DNA from: Paraburkholderia gardini | GTDB lineage: Bacteria; Pseudomonadota; Gammaproteobacteria; Burkholderiales; Burkholderiaceae | Assembly: GCF_907164575.1 (NCBI RefSeq) | Contig: NZ_CAJQYY010000017.1 | Coordinates: 1 to 64,000, forward strand | Length of the DNA stretch: 64,000 bases | Reading direction: 5' to 3' | Shown here: positions 1-8,848 of the stretch, one piece after another | Position numbering within the stretch: position 1 is the first letter of the stretch | How the letters are laid out: every line of letters starts with the position of its first letter | The notes under the pieces: model-generated | Told to the model about the DNA's origin: nothing | What the model saw: only the letters and a program-made list of their open reading frames with translations | Database searches by the model: none | Translations under genes and position numbers: made by a program

Positions 1-22
1 AATTTATTAAATATTCCCTCCC

Positions 23-37
23 GGGGGGGGGGGGGGG
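23..37. repeat. 15-base G homopolymer at window edge
   Basis: Fifteen consecutive G residues follow a short AT-rich stretch and are followed by a very C/G-rich segment. The rest of the first 143 bases holds no gene that I can recognise. A G run of this length beside an abrupt AT-rich start is more typical of a contig end or a sequencing artefact than of functional DNA, though a real phase-variable tract cannot be excluded. Confidence 0.8.
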
Positions 38-143
38 CCGCTGGGCGCGCCCCCCGCCGCGCAAGTCATAGAGACGAGCGTTCACAACGTAGCCGCCCCC
101 CTGCGCGAACCCGCGACGCACAGGGGGCGAGCCGGAAACAGCG

Positions 144-1313
144 CTATTTCGTCTTTGCAGCGCCGACTTCACGGTCCCACTTCTGGAACGCGGCCACCAT
201 CGCCGCCGCGCTCAGCGGCAGCACGTGCGGATGGTCCGCCAGCAGCTTCGCGTATTCCGGGCGGCCGAACTTCTTCAACACCGCCTGGCTTTGCGCCGGT
301 GCCTGCTCGACCGTCACGCCCTTGATCGCCGGGCCCGGATAGAAATACCCGTCGTCATAGGTCAGCGCCTGCTGCGCGGGCTCCAGCATGAAGTTCATCA
401 GCTTGTAGAGCACGTCGAGCTTGTCCTTCGGCACGCCCTTCGGGATCACCATGTAATGGGCGTCGTTCACCCACGTCATGTTGTCGAACGCCTGCACGCG
501 AAATTCCGCGGGCACGATGCCCAGCGCACGCGGGTTGATGTCCCAGCCGGTCACCGTGACCGTCATGTCGCGCGTGCCTTCGCCCAGCTCCTTCATCACC
601 GCCGACGTGCCGCCCGGATAGTACGGAACGCAGTCGTTCAGCTGCTTGAGGAACGCCCAGGTCTTGTCCCAGCCGTGAATCGGGTCCTGGGGGTCCTTGT
701 CGCCGAGCACATACGGCAGACCCATCAGGAACGTACGGCCCGGGCCGGAGTTGGCCGGACGCGCGTAGATCAGCTTGTTCGGGTGCGCCTTGCACCACTG
801 CAGCAGCTGCTCAGGCGTCTTCGGCGGATCGGTGACTTTGGCCGGGTTGTATTCGAGCAGCGGCCCGGCCGGCATGTACGCCACTTCGAGTCCGTAGCCC
901 TGTGCCAGGTCCTGCATCTTGCGCGGGCCCGGTGCGTAGTTGTCGAGCACGCCCGGGAACACCGCCGCATGATCGGGCAGCAGCTTCTCCCACAGGTTCT
1001 GCTCGATGCCGGCCGCCAGCGCGTCGGTGCCCGTCAGCACGAGGTCGATATCGGAGCGCCCTGCGGCCTGCATCGCCTTGATCTTGCCCGGCAGCTGCGG
1101 CGCGGGCGCATTGGTGAACGTGATGTTCGAAACCAGGTTCGGGTACTTCGCCTTGAACGCCTCGAAGCCCTTTTGCGTCAGTTGCAGATCCCCCGCTACG
1201 TCCACGATGTTCAATGTCACCGGATCCGCCGCGCGCGCCGCGGGCGCGAATGCCGCGCCGACCGCTACACAGACCGCCGCCACCCTTACAGACAACCTGC
1301 CAGATAAAGTCAT
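144..1313 (-). CDS. ABC transporter periplasmic substrate-binding protein
   Basis: A 389-residue extracellular solute-binding protein that would capture a ligand in the periplasm for an ABC importer. The first 28 residues form a Sec signal peptide (basic start, alanine/valine-rich core, AARA cleavage region). The ATG at 1313 is chosen because AGGAG lies a few bases upstream and the signal peptide begins there; an in-frame ATG further upstream would put 32 non-signal residues in front. The body resembles the spermidine/putrescine or iron type of binding proteins, but I cannot name the ligand. No permease or ATPase accompanies it inside the window; they may lie beyond the left edge. The next gene upstream on the same strand is a lactonase 268 bases away, so a separate promoter is likely. 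Confidence 0.8.
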   Translation of the reverse strand: MTLSGRLSVRVAAVCVAVGAAFAPAARAADPVTLNIVDVAGDLQLTQKGFEAFKAKYPNLVSNITFTNAPAPQLPGKIKAMQAAGRSDIDLVLTGTDALAAGIEQNLWEKLLPDHAAVFPGVLDNYAPGPRKMQDLAQGYGLEVAYMPAGPLLEYNPAKVTDPPKTPEQLLQWCKAHPNKLIYARPANSGPGRTFLMGLPYVLGDKDPQDPIHGWDKTWAFLKQLNDCVPYYPGGTSAVMKELGEGTRDMTVTVTGWDINPRALGIVPAEFRVQAFDNMTWVNDAHYMVIPKGVPKDKLDVLYKLMNFMLEPAQQALTYDDGYFYPGPAIKGVTVEQAPAQSQAVLKKFGRPEYAKLLADHPHVLPLSAAAMVAAFQKWDREVGAAKTK

Positions 1314-1581
1314 CGTATCTCCTCGCTTCTTTGGTATGGAAGTCCGCCGGTTCAGGTGCGCTGCCGACGGTACACGTCCCGCGTTATCGAACATTGCCAA
1401 CGCGCACATCTGACGTCAAGCAAATCATCAATGACCGATTGCGCCGCGGCGCACGGCGCAATCTCCATCAATCCCTTTGCAGAAAACGATCCGATGCCAT
1501 ATTCACGTCCGCGGGAGCGCGCCGCTCTACGGGTTTAGCCCGATACTTGTCAGGCAACTTCGCGCAGCGAATTGGGCATGC

Positions 1582-2520
1582 TCAACCGCCTTTGACGCCC
1601 TGCGTGTTCACATACAGCGAATAGAGCCCGTGGCTCGCCGCCATGAAAAGCCGGTTGCGGTGCCGCCCGCCGAAGCACACGTTCGCGCAACGCTCCGGCA
1701 ACGCGATATGGCCAATCGCTTCGCCGTGCGGGGTAAATACACGCACGCCGTCGAGTTCTTCCGTGCCCATGCCCCAACCGCACCAGAGGTTGCCGTGAAT
1801 ATCGACTCGAAAGCCATCCGGCGTACCGGCAGCCGCGTCGATCAAGATGCGGTTGTTCTCAAGCGTGCGGCCGGCGGCGGCGACGTCGAACACGCGGATC
1901 GTGCGCGGCGACTCACGCGACGCGACCACATACAGCCGCGATTCATCGGGGGAGAACGCGAGACCGTTCGGGCCTTCGATATCGTCGGCGACGAGCGTGA
2001 TCTCGCCCGTCTGCCCGTCGATGCGATACACGCACTGCGGCAATTCGGCCTCGGACTTTTCGCCTTCGTAGAAACCGTCGATGCCGAAGCTCGGATCGGT
2101 GAACCAGATCGAGCCGTCCGACTTCACAACGAGATCGTTCGGCGAATTCAGGCGTTTGCCGAGGTAGCGATCGGCAAGGACCGTGATCGTGCCGTCATAT
2201 TCGGTACGCGTGATGCGTCTCGTCAGATGCTCGCAACTGACGAGACGTCCTTCGCGATCGCGCGTATGTCCGTTCGCATTATTCGACGGCTGACGGAATG
2301 GCGTCACCGCGCCGGTCTCTTCGTCCCAGCGCAGAATGCGGTTGTTCGGAATGTCGCTCCACAGCAGATAGCGCCCGTCGCCGAACCACACCGGGCCCTC
2401 GGACCAGCGCGCGCCTTGATACAGACATTCGACCGAGGCGGACGCGATACGCAGCGCGTTAAAGCGATGGTCGAGAACGCGGATGGCGGGATCGGGATAG
2501 CGACGGCTGTTGTCTGTCAT
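1582..2520 (-). CDS. SMP-30/gluconolactonase/LRE family lactonase
   Basis: A 312-residue six-bladed beta-propeller lactonase of the SMP-30 family, expected to open a sugar-acid lactone in the cytoplasm. Metal-ligand positions of the family are visible: the glutamate in WSEGPVW near the start, the asparagine in NSPNDL in the middle and the aspartate in TPDGFRVD near the C-terminus. The ATG at 2520 has AAGGAG four bases upstream; 19 further in-frame codons upstream are not supported. It lies 164 bases downstream of the semialdehyde dehydrogenase on the same strand, which fits a sugar, lactone, aldonate, alpha-ketoglutarate route. The sugar is not determined; L-arabinose or an aldaric acid are the best guesses. 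Confidence 0.82.
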   Translation of the reverse strand: MTDNSRRYPDPAIRVLDHRFNALRIASASVECLYQGARWSEGPVWFGDGRYLLWSDIPNNRILRWDEETGAVTPFRQPSNNANGHTRDREGRLVSCEHLTRRITRTEYDGTITVLADRYLGKRLNSPNDLVVKSDGSIWFTDPSFGIDGFYEGEKSEAELPQCVYRIDGQTGEITLVADDIEGPNGLAFSPDESRLYVVASRESPRTIRVFDVAAAGRTLENNRILIDAAAGTPDGFRVDIHGNLWCGWGMGTEELDGVRVFTPHGEAIGHIALPERCANVCFGGRHRNRLFMAASHGLYSLYVNTQGVKGG

Positions 2521-2684
2521 GAGACTCCTTGCGGTTGTACCGGATACGGCGAACGGCGCCCGCATGCGGCGCGTCATGGCCCTCGCGATGATGTCAGGTC
2601 AGAGAGGATCATGGCCGCCTCAGGCGGATCACGCCGCGCGGCTGGCTATGCGGCGGCGTGACGCTCTAGAAGCTTAACAGCCGT

Positions 2685-4265
2685 TCAATGCTTGCCCAGC
2701 TCACCATCGAGCAGACGCCACAGCTTCAGCGGATTGTCGTCGTGCAGCGCTTCAGGCAACAATTCCGCCGGCAGATCCTGATAGCACACGGGCCGCAGGA
2801 AGCGATCGATCGCGGTCGCGCCAACCGACGTCGCGCGCGCGTCCGACGTGGCCGGGAACGGTCCGCCATGCACCATCGCATGCGACACCTCGACGCCCGT
2901 CGGGAAGCCGTTCGCAAGAATGCGGCCGGCCTTTCGTTCGAGCGTCGGCAGCAGTTTGCGCGCGAGCGCGTAATCGTCCGGTTCGAGTTGCAGCGTCGCC
3001 GTGAGCTGGCCTTCGAGATAACCGGCCACCTTGATCATTTCGTCCACATCGCGGCACGTGACGATCAGCGAAGTCGGTCCGAAGATTTCATCTTCGAGCT
3101 CGGCCGTGGCGAGAAACTGCGCGGCCTGCGTCAGGAAAAGCGCGGGCATCGCCGGACACGCGGCGCCCGACTGCGTGCCCTGCGCGACGCTCTGCACGCC
3201 GCTGGCCTGCGCGCGCCGCTCGACGGCGGACTGGTACGCCGAAGCGATGCCCGGCGAGAGCATGGTCTGTGCTTCTTTCTTTGCGAGCGCCTGCGCGGCG
3301 GTGTCGATGAACGTCTGCGTATGCGGGCCTTCCAGCATGATCACGAGCCCGGGGTTCGTGCAGAACTGGCCGACGCCGAGCGTCACGGAATCCACGAATG
3401 CCGAAGCGATCGCTTCGCCGCGTTTGGCAAGCGCGCCAGGCAGCACGAAGAACGGATTGACGCTGCTCATTTCGGCGAACACGGGAATCGGCTCGCGACG
3501 CTTCGACGCGATGTCGACCAGCGCAAGCCCGCCGCGCCGCGATCCTGTGAAGCCGACCGACCTGATCGCCGGATGCGCGACAAGCGCCTCGCCCACCGCG
3601 TTGCCCGCGCCGACGATGAGCGAAAACACGCCCTCCGGCAGACCGGTTTCAGCGACCGCTTTCTGGATCGCGCGACCGACCAGTTCCGACGTACCGAGAT
3701 GCGCCGGATGCGCCTTCACGACGACCGGACAACCCGCCGCGAGCGCCGAGGCCGTATCGCCGCCGGCAACTGAAAACGCGAGCGGAAAGTTGCTTGCGCC
3801 GAACACGGCGACGGGCCCAACCGGAATTTTCCGCAGACGCAGATCGGAACGCGGCAGGGGCTTGCGATCCGGCATGGCGGAATCGATCGTCGCGCCCAGC
3901 CAGCGGCCTTCGCGCACGAGCGAGGCAAAGAGCTTCAACTGACCGACGGTGCGCCCGCGTTCCCCTTCGATACGCGCTTTCGGCAGCGCCGTTTCGATGT
4001 GCGCGCGCTCGATCAGTTCATCGCCCAGCGCGACGATGTTGCTGGCAATCGCTTCGAGAAAGCGCGCACGCGTTTCAAGCGGCGCGCCGCGATACGGATC
4101 GAACGCGAGCGCGGCAAGTTCACATGCCCGGTCGACGTCGGCCGCACTGCCCGCACCGAAAACCGGCTCGATTTCCGCATTGCGGACCGGGTCGAACGCG
4201 CACAGCGTGCCCTCGGCGCCGCGCACGGCGGATGCGCCAACGAGCATCTCTCCTGTGATCTGCAT
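2685..4265 (-). CDS. alpha-ketoglutaric semialdehyde (2,5-dioxovalerate) dehydrogenase
   Basis: A 526-residue NADP-type aldehyde dehydrogenase of the class that oxidises alpha-ketoglutaric semialdehyde to alpha-ketoglutarate, the last step of non-phosphorylative pentose and aldarate breakdown. The catalytic cysteine is in [10 protein letters not shown] near residue 300, and the length matches this long subfamily (about 525 residues) rather than ordinary aldehyde dehydrogenases (about 480-500). The ATG at 4265 has GGAG about eight bases upstream. It sits 77 bases downstream of the DHDPS-family dehydratase, whose product would be its substrate. It could also serve the Weimberg-type genes at 11.9-16.6 kb, which lack their own last-step enzyme. 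Confidence 0.88.
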   Translation of the reverse strand: MQITGEMLVGASAVRGAEGTLCAFDPVRNAEIEPVFGAGSAADVDRACELAALAFDPYRGAPLETRARFLEAIASNIVALGDELIERAHIETALPKARIEGERGRTVGQLKLFASLVREGRWLGATIDSAMPDRKPLPRSDLRLRKIPVGPVAVFGASNFPLAFSVAGGDTASALAAGCPVVVKAHPAHLGTSELVGRAIQKAVAETGLPEGVFSLIVGAGNAVGEALVAHPAIRSVGFTGSRRGGLALVDIASKRREPIPVFAEMSSVNPFFVLPGALAKRGEAIASAFVDSVTLGVGQFCTNPGLVIMLEGPHTQTFIDTAAQALAKKEAQTMLSPGIASAYQSAVERRAQASGVQSVAQGTQSGAACPAMPALFLTQAAQFLATAELEDEIFGPTSLIVTCRDVDEMIKVAGYLEGQLTATLQLEPDDYALARKLLPTLERKAGRILANGFPTGVEVSHAMVHGGPFPATSDARATSVGATAIDRFLRPVCYQDLPAELLPEALHDDNPLKLWRLLDGELGKH

Positions 4266-4342
4266 CTTGAAACTCCAGTTGGGCGCTGCGGGCGTCGGCC
4301 TGCATTCACCGCGCAGCGAAAATCAGATAGTGAGAAGCGCTG

Positions 4343-5284
4343 TCAGCCCTGCTCCGGCCTGGCGGCGTTCTGACGCTCGAACGTGAGGAGCGCTTCGGTT
4401 GCAGCCGCGATCTTCGCATGATCCTCGACCGGCGTCGAACTGAGTAGCGGCAGAATCGCGCCCATATCGGCGATCTTCGAAAACGTCACTGCATCGTGCA
4501 GCACACGGATCAGCGAGATGTCGTCGCGCAGCGTTTCAAGCGGCATGAACGCGTCGCGGATGCGCTGCGCTTCGTCCGTGCGGCCTTCTTTCGCGGCGCG
4601 CAGAAGCGCCATGACCGCGTGCGGCGCGATGCAGCCCGAACCGGTCGTCCATGCAGCGAGACCGAAGTCGCGCACGTGCACGAGCGCGGGACGCTCGCCC
4701 ATGCCCGAGATCACCTTCGCCGGGTTCACTCTTTCGAGGAGGCGCTTCAGGTAGACATCGTCGGCCGGGTTATCGCGAACGATTGCGTATTTGACGGCGA
4801 CCAGCGTGCCGCGATCGACGAGACGCGCGAGCGCATCGACATCGACGTAGTTCTCGTTCTTGATATAGAGCGTAAGCGGCATGCCCGCCACGTCGACGAC
4901 GCGCGCGAGGCCTTCTTCGACGCCCCCAGACGTGGTAAAGCCGGCGAGCGGCAGGACCATCGCGGTGCGGTAGTTCGTCTGCGCGAGGATGCGCGCCTGA
5001 TCGAGCATCTTGCCGTAATCGGGGCCGATGGCCGGAATCACGCGCGTTTCGGGAGCGGCGCTCGCGGCGAGCAGATCGAGCAGATCGCGATATTCGCTGA
5101 CCGCGACGTGATACAGGTTCGCGTTGCCGCCATAAAGCAGCGTGCGCACGCCGCCGGCCTCGATGTGCCGAATGAGCTTCTGGTTCTCCGCGGCGTCGAG
5201 CGAATAATCGGCGCGGCGGGCGAGCGGCGGCACCGCCATCACGCTGGCAGCGAACTCACTGCCGGAAATCGGAGAGACGTTCAT
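4343..5284 (-). CDS. DHDPS-family sugar-acid dehydratase (2-keto-3-deoxy-arabonate or 5-keto-4-deoxyglucarate type)
   Basis: A 313-residue class I aldolase-fold protein of the dihydrodipicolinate synthase family. The Schiff-base lysine is K165 in VAVKYAIVRD and the partner tyrosine is Y140 in LTLYIKN. Its place before alpha-ketoglutaric semialdehyde dehydrogenase and a lactonase argues against lysine biosynthesis and for a dehydratase that yields alpha-ketoglutaric semialdehyde. L-2-keto-3-deoxyarabonate dehydratase and 5-dehydro-4-deoxyglucarate dehydratase are the two candidates, and the sequence alone does not decide between them. It is the first gene of a minus-strand group of three, with a palindrome likely to bind a GntR-type protein about 60-80 bases upstream. 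Confidence 0.78.
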   Translation of the reverse strand: MNVSPISGSEFAASVMAVPPLARRADYSLDAAENQKLIRHIEAGGVRTLLYGGNANLYHVAVSEYRDLLDLLAASAAPETRVIPAIGPDYGKMLDQARILAQTNYRTAMVLPLAGFTTSGGVEEGLARVVDVAGMPLTLYIKNENYVDVDALARLVDRGTLVAVKYAIVRDNPADDVYLKRLLERVNPAKVISGMGERPALVHVRDFGLAAWTTGSGCIAPHAVMALLRAAKEGRTDEAQRIRDAFMPLETLRDDISLIRVLHDAVTFSKIADMGAILPLLSSTPVEDHAKIAAATEALLTFERQNAARPEQG

Positions 5285-5340
5285 GGCACCTCGGCAGACG
5301 GATCAATTCGATGATTGATCTTCACGGTAGCATCGCGCGG

Positions 5341-5362
5341 CAAATGTTGTCAAACAAATTTG
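5341..5362. promoter_or_regulatory. putative GntR-type operator upstream of the dehydratase
   Basis: An imperfect inverted repeat with CAAAT/ATTTG outer arms encloses TTGTCAAACAA (5347-5357), which fits the TGT-N3-ACA core bound by FadR-subfamily GntR regulators. It lies about 60 bases in front of the start codon at 5284. The cognate regulator is not identified; the GntR gene at 7737-8426 is a possible but unproven partner. Confidence 0.4.
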
Positions 5363-5881
5363 CCGTTGCCATGCATGTGATGCATCGACGCCATTCGCAT
5401 CGCAACGCAGCATAACGGCCGGGTTTTTGGCTATTTTTGTCGAAAATCAGGCTCTTTCAGTTGTGCTCATGCTGTTTGGGTGCCCCATTCTCGTATGACA
5501 ACAAGATCCTGCGTATCTGAATGCGTAGATGTTTTTCGGCGCGGCAGGTCCGTGTTTTTGTCAATTACGCCAGAAGGGTTTTTCAGCCTCATATCAATCC
5601 GGGCAGGGATTAATGTTGATTCAAAATGCCGACGTTATCCGGCCAGGTTTCAATCCATATAACGCACAAGGGCCCATCGACGGGGACGCCCGCCGGTTGG
5701 GGGCGCGGCAAAACGCAAAAAATCAACTCAACTCGCCGCTTTTGATTGGCATAATGTTCATACGAATTGCCGGGCAGAATAAAAAAATGGTGATAGATTA
5801 GTGAAGCAGACAGGCGCAAACCAGGTATTCGCGTCGTCTTTATTAGCGGCCTGGCCTGCCGCGATCCGAGGGGAGCCGTCC
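5363..5881. other. intergenic region without a recognisable gene
   Basis: About 520 bases between the divergent dehydratase and luxR-type genes. It is clearly more AT-rich than the surrounding coding DNA, and no open frame here looks like a protein. It should hold the promoters of both flanking genes. I see no las-type box here, which suggests that luxR is not itself strongly controlled by its own box. Confidence 0.6.
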
Positions 5882-6610
5882 GTGTCACTACATTTCATCG
5901 AGCAGATGTCACCGTTGCTCGAGGCCCCTGATGAAACCGCATGGTTCGACGCCATTACCCGTCTCGCCGACGGATGGGGCTTCAACCAGGTTCTGCTGGC
6001 GATGCTGCCACGCCCGACCCTCCGTCTGGAGGACGCGTACGTGCGCAGCACATACCCCGTGTCCTGGCGGCGCGCCTACGACGAGCAGGGCCTCATGCAC
6101 ATCGATCCCACCGTCTCGCACTGCGCGACGCGCGCCTCGCCGCTCGTGTGGTCGCCCGAGATCTTCACGACCGAACCGCAGCAATCGATGTATGAGGAAG
6201 CCCGCGCGTACGGGTTGCGCGCCGGCGTCACGCTGCCGGTCCACGGGCCGCGACAGGAAGCAGGCATGCTGTGCTTCGTGAACGACAGCATGCCAGGCGA
6301 TGCATTCTGGCGGCATGTGGACGTCGCGCTACCGAATCTGGTGTTGCTGCGCGATCTGGTGATCGATACAAGCCAGCGTTACGTGAGCGCGCATACGCAG
6401 GAACTGATTCCGAGGCTCACGCCGCGTGAACGCGAATGTTTGAAGTGGACTGCGCGCGGCAAGTCCACGTGGGAGATTTCACACATCCTGAACTGCTCGG
6501 AAGCAGTCGTGAACTTTCACATGAAAAACATTCGCGCGAAGTTCGGTGTGAACTCGCGGCGCGCGGCCGCGGTCATCGCAACGCAACTCGGCGTCATTGA
6601 TCCTGACTGA
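5882..6610 (+). CDS. braR: LuxR-type AHL-responsive regulator (BraR-like)
   Basis: A 242-residue quorum-sensing activator. The N-terminal autoinducer-binding domain keeps the invariant ligand-pocket residues W62, Y66, D75, P76, W90 and G115, so it should bind an acyl-homoserine lactone. The C-terminal LuxR helix-turn-helix starts at LTPRERECL. The GTG at 5882 is preferred because GAGGGGAG sits eight bases upstream and gives the usual LuxR length; a GTG at 5801 would add 27 residues without a good ribosome binding site. The gene has the same orientation as the synthase at 7074, with an antiparallel RsaL-like gene between them, exactly the lasR-rsaL-lasI arrangement. The name BraR rests on this architecture as described in plant-associated Burkholderia and is likely but not proven. 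Confidence 0.85.
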   Translation: MSLHFIEQMSPLLEAPDETAWFDAITRLADGWGFNQVLLAMLPRPTLRLEDAYVRSTYPVSWRRAYDEQGLMHIDPTVSHCATRASPLVWSPEIFTTEPQQSMYEEARAYGLRAGVTLPVHGPRQEAGMLCFVNDSMPGDAFWRHVDVALPNLVLLRDLVIDTSQRYVSAHTQELIPRLTPRERECLKWTARGKSTWEISHILNCSEAVVNFHMKNIRAKFGVNSRRAAAVIATQLGVIDPD

Positions 6611-6914
6611 CGGCGTCGAAGGCCCTGTCGTGCAACGCACGCTCCGCCCGGCCGAGATCGCTGTCAGAGATGGCCCTGGTGAAATAAAGTCCAAGCAGGA
6701 TCGCCACCGGCGCCGGAATTTCCGAGCCGGATTCGAAGCGGCTGCCACGCGACTGCGTGACGCCAAAGCGTGCCCAGAAGCGCCGCTGACTCTCTTTCTT
6801 CTTTTTGCGGAACGCGATGATGAACACGCGGTCCACGGGCGACGCTGGCTCCAGCACTCGCTCCGGAGTGCTCACGCGACGTGCCGGTTGCCAATAATTT
6901 TCAAGTAGTTCCAT
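6594..6914 (-). CDS. rsaL: RsaL-like helix-turn-helix repressor of AHL synthesis
   Basis: A 106-residue protein with a helix-turn-helix segment in its central part (from FRKKKKESQRRFW to PAPVAILLGLYF). It lies between the luxR and luxI genes on the opposite strand, its 3' end overlapping luxR by 17 bases, and it diverges from luxI. This is the position and size class of RsaL, which in Pseudomonas represses lasI and caps AHL production. The ATG at 6914 has a weak AGGCGGA ahead of it. By family and context it should bind the shared rsaL-luxI intergenic region next to the las-type box. A generic XRE-type regulator is the alternative reading. Confidence 0.78.
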   Translation of the reverse strand: MELLENYWQPARRVSTPERVLEPASPVDRVFIIAFRKKKKESQRRFWARFGVTQSRGSRFESGSEIPAPVAILLGLYFTRAISDSDLGRAERALHDRAFDAVSQDQ

Positions 6915-6986
6915 GATGTCCGCCTGGTTGACTGGCTATCGCCGGGATCGATAAATCGATTCTCCACGGACTCCGGAACCGGGCAC

Positions 6987-7006
6987 ACCTATCCAGGTGG
7001 GTAGGT
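6987..7006 (+). promoter_or_regulatory. las/lux box of the AHL synthase promoter
   Basis: ACCTATCCAGGTGGGTAGGT is a 20-base inverted repeat with perfect ACCTA/TAGGT arms that fits the las-type pattern NNCT-N12-AGNN. It ends 67 bases before the synthase start codon, in the intergenic region shared with the divergent rsaL gene, so it should be the site through which the LuxR-type regulator activates luxI. A second small inverted motif, GCAT-N8-ATGC at 7025-7040, lies just downstream and could be the RsaL site, but this is a guess. Confidence 0.72.
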
Positions 7007-7073
7007 GGAATTTCTACCCGAAATGCATAAGTTTCCATGCGTATTGGTTCACCAACACGTGAGGGAGAACGAC

Positions 7074-7667
7074 ATGCAAGCAGCAATCCGGATTGGCCTG
7101 CGTCAGGAATTCGACAACGATCACATCAACGCAATGTACCGGCTGCGCGCCCGTGTGTTTCACGGGCGGCTCGGGTGGGATATCCCGACCATCGCCGGCA
7201 TGGAGATCGACGGCTACGACGCACTCGGGCCGCATTACATGCTCATCCAGGACAAGGCGGGCGCCGTGCGTGGCTGCTGGCGCCTGATGCCGACCGAAGG
7301 GCCGAACATGCTGAAGGACACGTTCCCGCAACTGCTGCATGGCGATGCGGCGCCGGTCGGCCGGCATATCTGGGAACTGAGCCGTTTTGTCGTCGATACC
7401 GGCGGCGAGGAGCAAACGTTTGGCTTTGCCGATCTGACGATGCACGCGATCCACGAACTGGTGACCTTCGCCGACCAGATGGGCATCACGCGCTACGTGA
7501 CCGTGACGACAACGCCCATCGAGCGGCTGCTGCGCAAAACCGGTATCGAACTGCGACGGCTCGGGTCGCCGCTGCGCATCGGCGTCGAAAATGCGGTGGC
7601 GCTGGAGATCGCGGTCAGTCCGCAGACGCGGGCCGCGCTGTTTGGTCCGATGGCCGTGGCGGCCTGA
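7074..7667 (+). CDS. braI: acyl-homoserine-lactone synthase (BraI-like)
   Basis: A 197-residue LuxI-family enzyme that makes an AHL signal from S-adenosylmethionine and an acyl carrier. All invariant residues are present: R25, F29, W35, D46, D49, R70, F84, E101 and R104. Threonines at the acyl-chain pocket (YVTVTTTP) are typical of 3-oxo-AHL producers such as LasI. The ATG at 7074 follows GAGGGAG at good spacing, which decides it against the in-frame upstream codons. With the LuxR-type and RsaL-like genes it forms a complete circuit. In the related BraI/R system the product is 3-oxo-C14-HSL; for this protein that is inference. Confidence 0.9.
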   Translation: MQAAIRIGLRQEFDNDHINAMYRLRARVFHGRLGWDIPTIAGMEIDGYDALGPHYMLIQDKAGAVRGCWRLMPTEGPNMLKDTFPQLLHGDAAPVGRHIWELSRFVVDTGGEEQTFGFADLTMHAIHELVTFADQMGITRYVTVTTTPIERLLRKTGIELRRLGSPLRIGVENAVALEIAVSPQTRAALFGPMAVAA

Positions 7668-7736
7668 GGGATTGCCGGTTCACGCCGCCGGGTTCGAGCC
7701 GGATTCAGGCTAACGCCGGTCCGGTTCGCGCGGCGG

Positions 7737-8426
7737 TTACGAACCGAACATCCGGTCGAGCGCGTTTTCGAGATGGGCGCGCATGGCCTGCCCCGCGGCG
7801 GCGGAATCCTTGCTGCGGATCGCTTCCAGCACGGCCAGATGCTCGCGCTGCACGAGACGCTGCCGCTCCACCGTCTTCACGAGCGACAGGTTGCGCGAGA
7901 GGTTCATGCTGAACACGATCTGCTCTTCGATGAACGACATCACGGTGATGAAAAACTGGTTCTTCGACGCCCGCGCCACGGCCAGATGAAACGAGAAATC
8001 GTCGCGCGCGCCGATGCCCTGCGTTTCGATGATGCGTTCGAGCTCGTCCCACGCGTGCTGGATGGCGGCGACATCGTCGCTGTCGGCCTGCTGTGCGGCG
8101 AGCGCCGCCGCGCCTGCTTCGGTGACGATGCGAAATTCATAGCAGCGACGGATATCGGACAGCGTTTCGAGCGGCGCGAAGCGGCGCACGTCCGGATCGG
8201 GACGGCGCGCGACCGTGGTACCCGAACCGTGGCGCGTCACGATGATCCCGTCGGCGCGCAGACGGGCCAGCGCTTCACGCACTGTCGGGCGCGACGTTTC
8301 AAAACGCTCGGCCAGCGCGTGCTCGGTAGGCAGCCGCTCGCCCTCCTTGTACTCGCCTTCCAGAATCTGGTTCAGGATATCGCCGTAGATCTTGTCGGGC
8401 AGACCGAGAGATTTGCGCTCGTTCAT
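7737..8426 (-). CDS. FadR-subfamily GntR transcriptional regulator
   Basis: A 229-residue regulator with an N-terminal winged helix (ERLPTEHALAERFETSRPTVREAL) and a C-terminal all-helical FCD ligand domain. The start is uncertain: the ATG at 8426 gives the normal FadR length, while a TTG at 8480 would add 18 residues; neither has a good ribosome binding site. It ends tail to tail with the AHL synthase, 69 bases away, and has no metabolic gene directly beside it. Its target is unknown; members of the subfamily often sense sugar acids, so the sugar-acid genes at 1.6-5.3 kb are candidates. Confidence 0.85.
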   Translation of the reverse strand: MNERKSLGLPDKIYGDILNQILEGEYKEGERLPTEHALAERFETSRPTVREALARLRADGIIVTRHGSGTTVARRPDPDVRRFAPLETLSDIRRCYEFRIVTEAGAAALAAQQADSDDVAAIQHAWDELERIIETQGIGARDDFSFHLAVARASKNQFFITVMSFIEEQIVFSMNLSRNLSLVKTVERQRLVQREHLAVLEAIRSKDSAAAGQAMRAHLENALDRMFGS

Positions 8427-8584
8427 CGTCGATGTCGCAGCTTGTCTGAATAGAGCATGATTGTAAGGCAAACTGGACAAATTACCGGTCTGATTCTGAT
8501 TGACGGCAAGCCTTTTGTCAGCGAAAAGCCTTGCCAGGTCTTGATTCTCCCCTCTCTCCCAACCAGGACAAATGACCTGACGAC

Positions 8585-8598
8585 TTGATTTACATCAA
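8585..8598. promoter_or_regulatory. perfect FNR box
   Basis: TTGATTTACATCAA matches the FNR consensus TTGAT-N4-ATCAA at all ten specified positions. It lies in the intergenic region between the GntR gene and the FNR-type gene, 250 bases in front of the latter's start codon. Oxygen-dependent autoregulation of the FNR-type gene is the simplest reading. The flanking 8427-8848 interval shows no gene that I can support. Confidence 0.85.
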
Positions 8599-8848
8599 GG
8601 CAGTGTCGACGCTTTTCAGCGATTATTTAAGCCGACGTTTGATTCAGCGCATATCTGGTGATGTCTGGTCCACGTGCGTCGCTCCTTTCCCCCCGGGTCA
8701 TTGCGCATGGCGTGCAGATCCTTGTGCAGCGGAGCTGCTTATCTTTTCAAGACACAACTCTCACATGACCGCGCGTCCTTTTGTCACTCAGGTCGCGCAA
8801 AGGCCGGTGGGACAATCAGCGCAACATTACTTTCCGGGCTAACCGATC

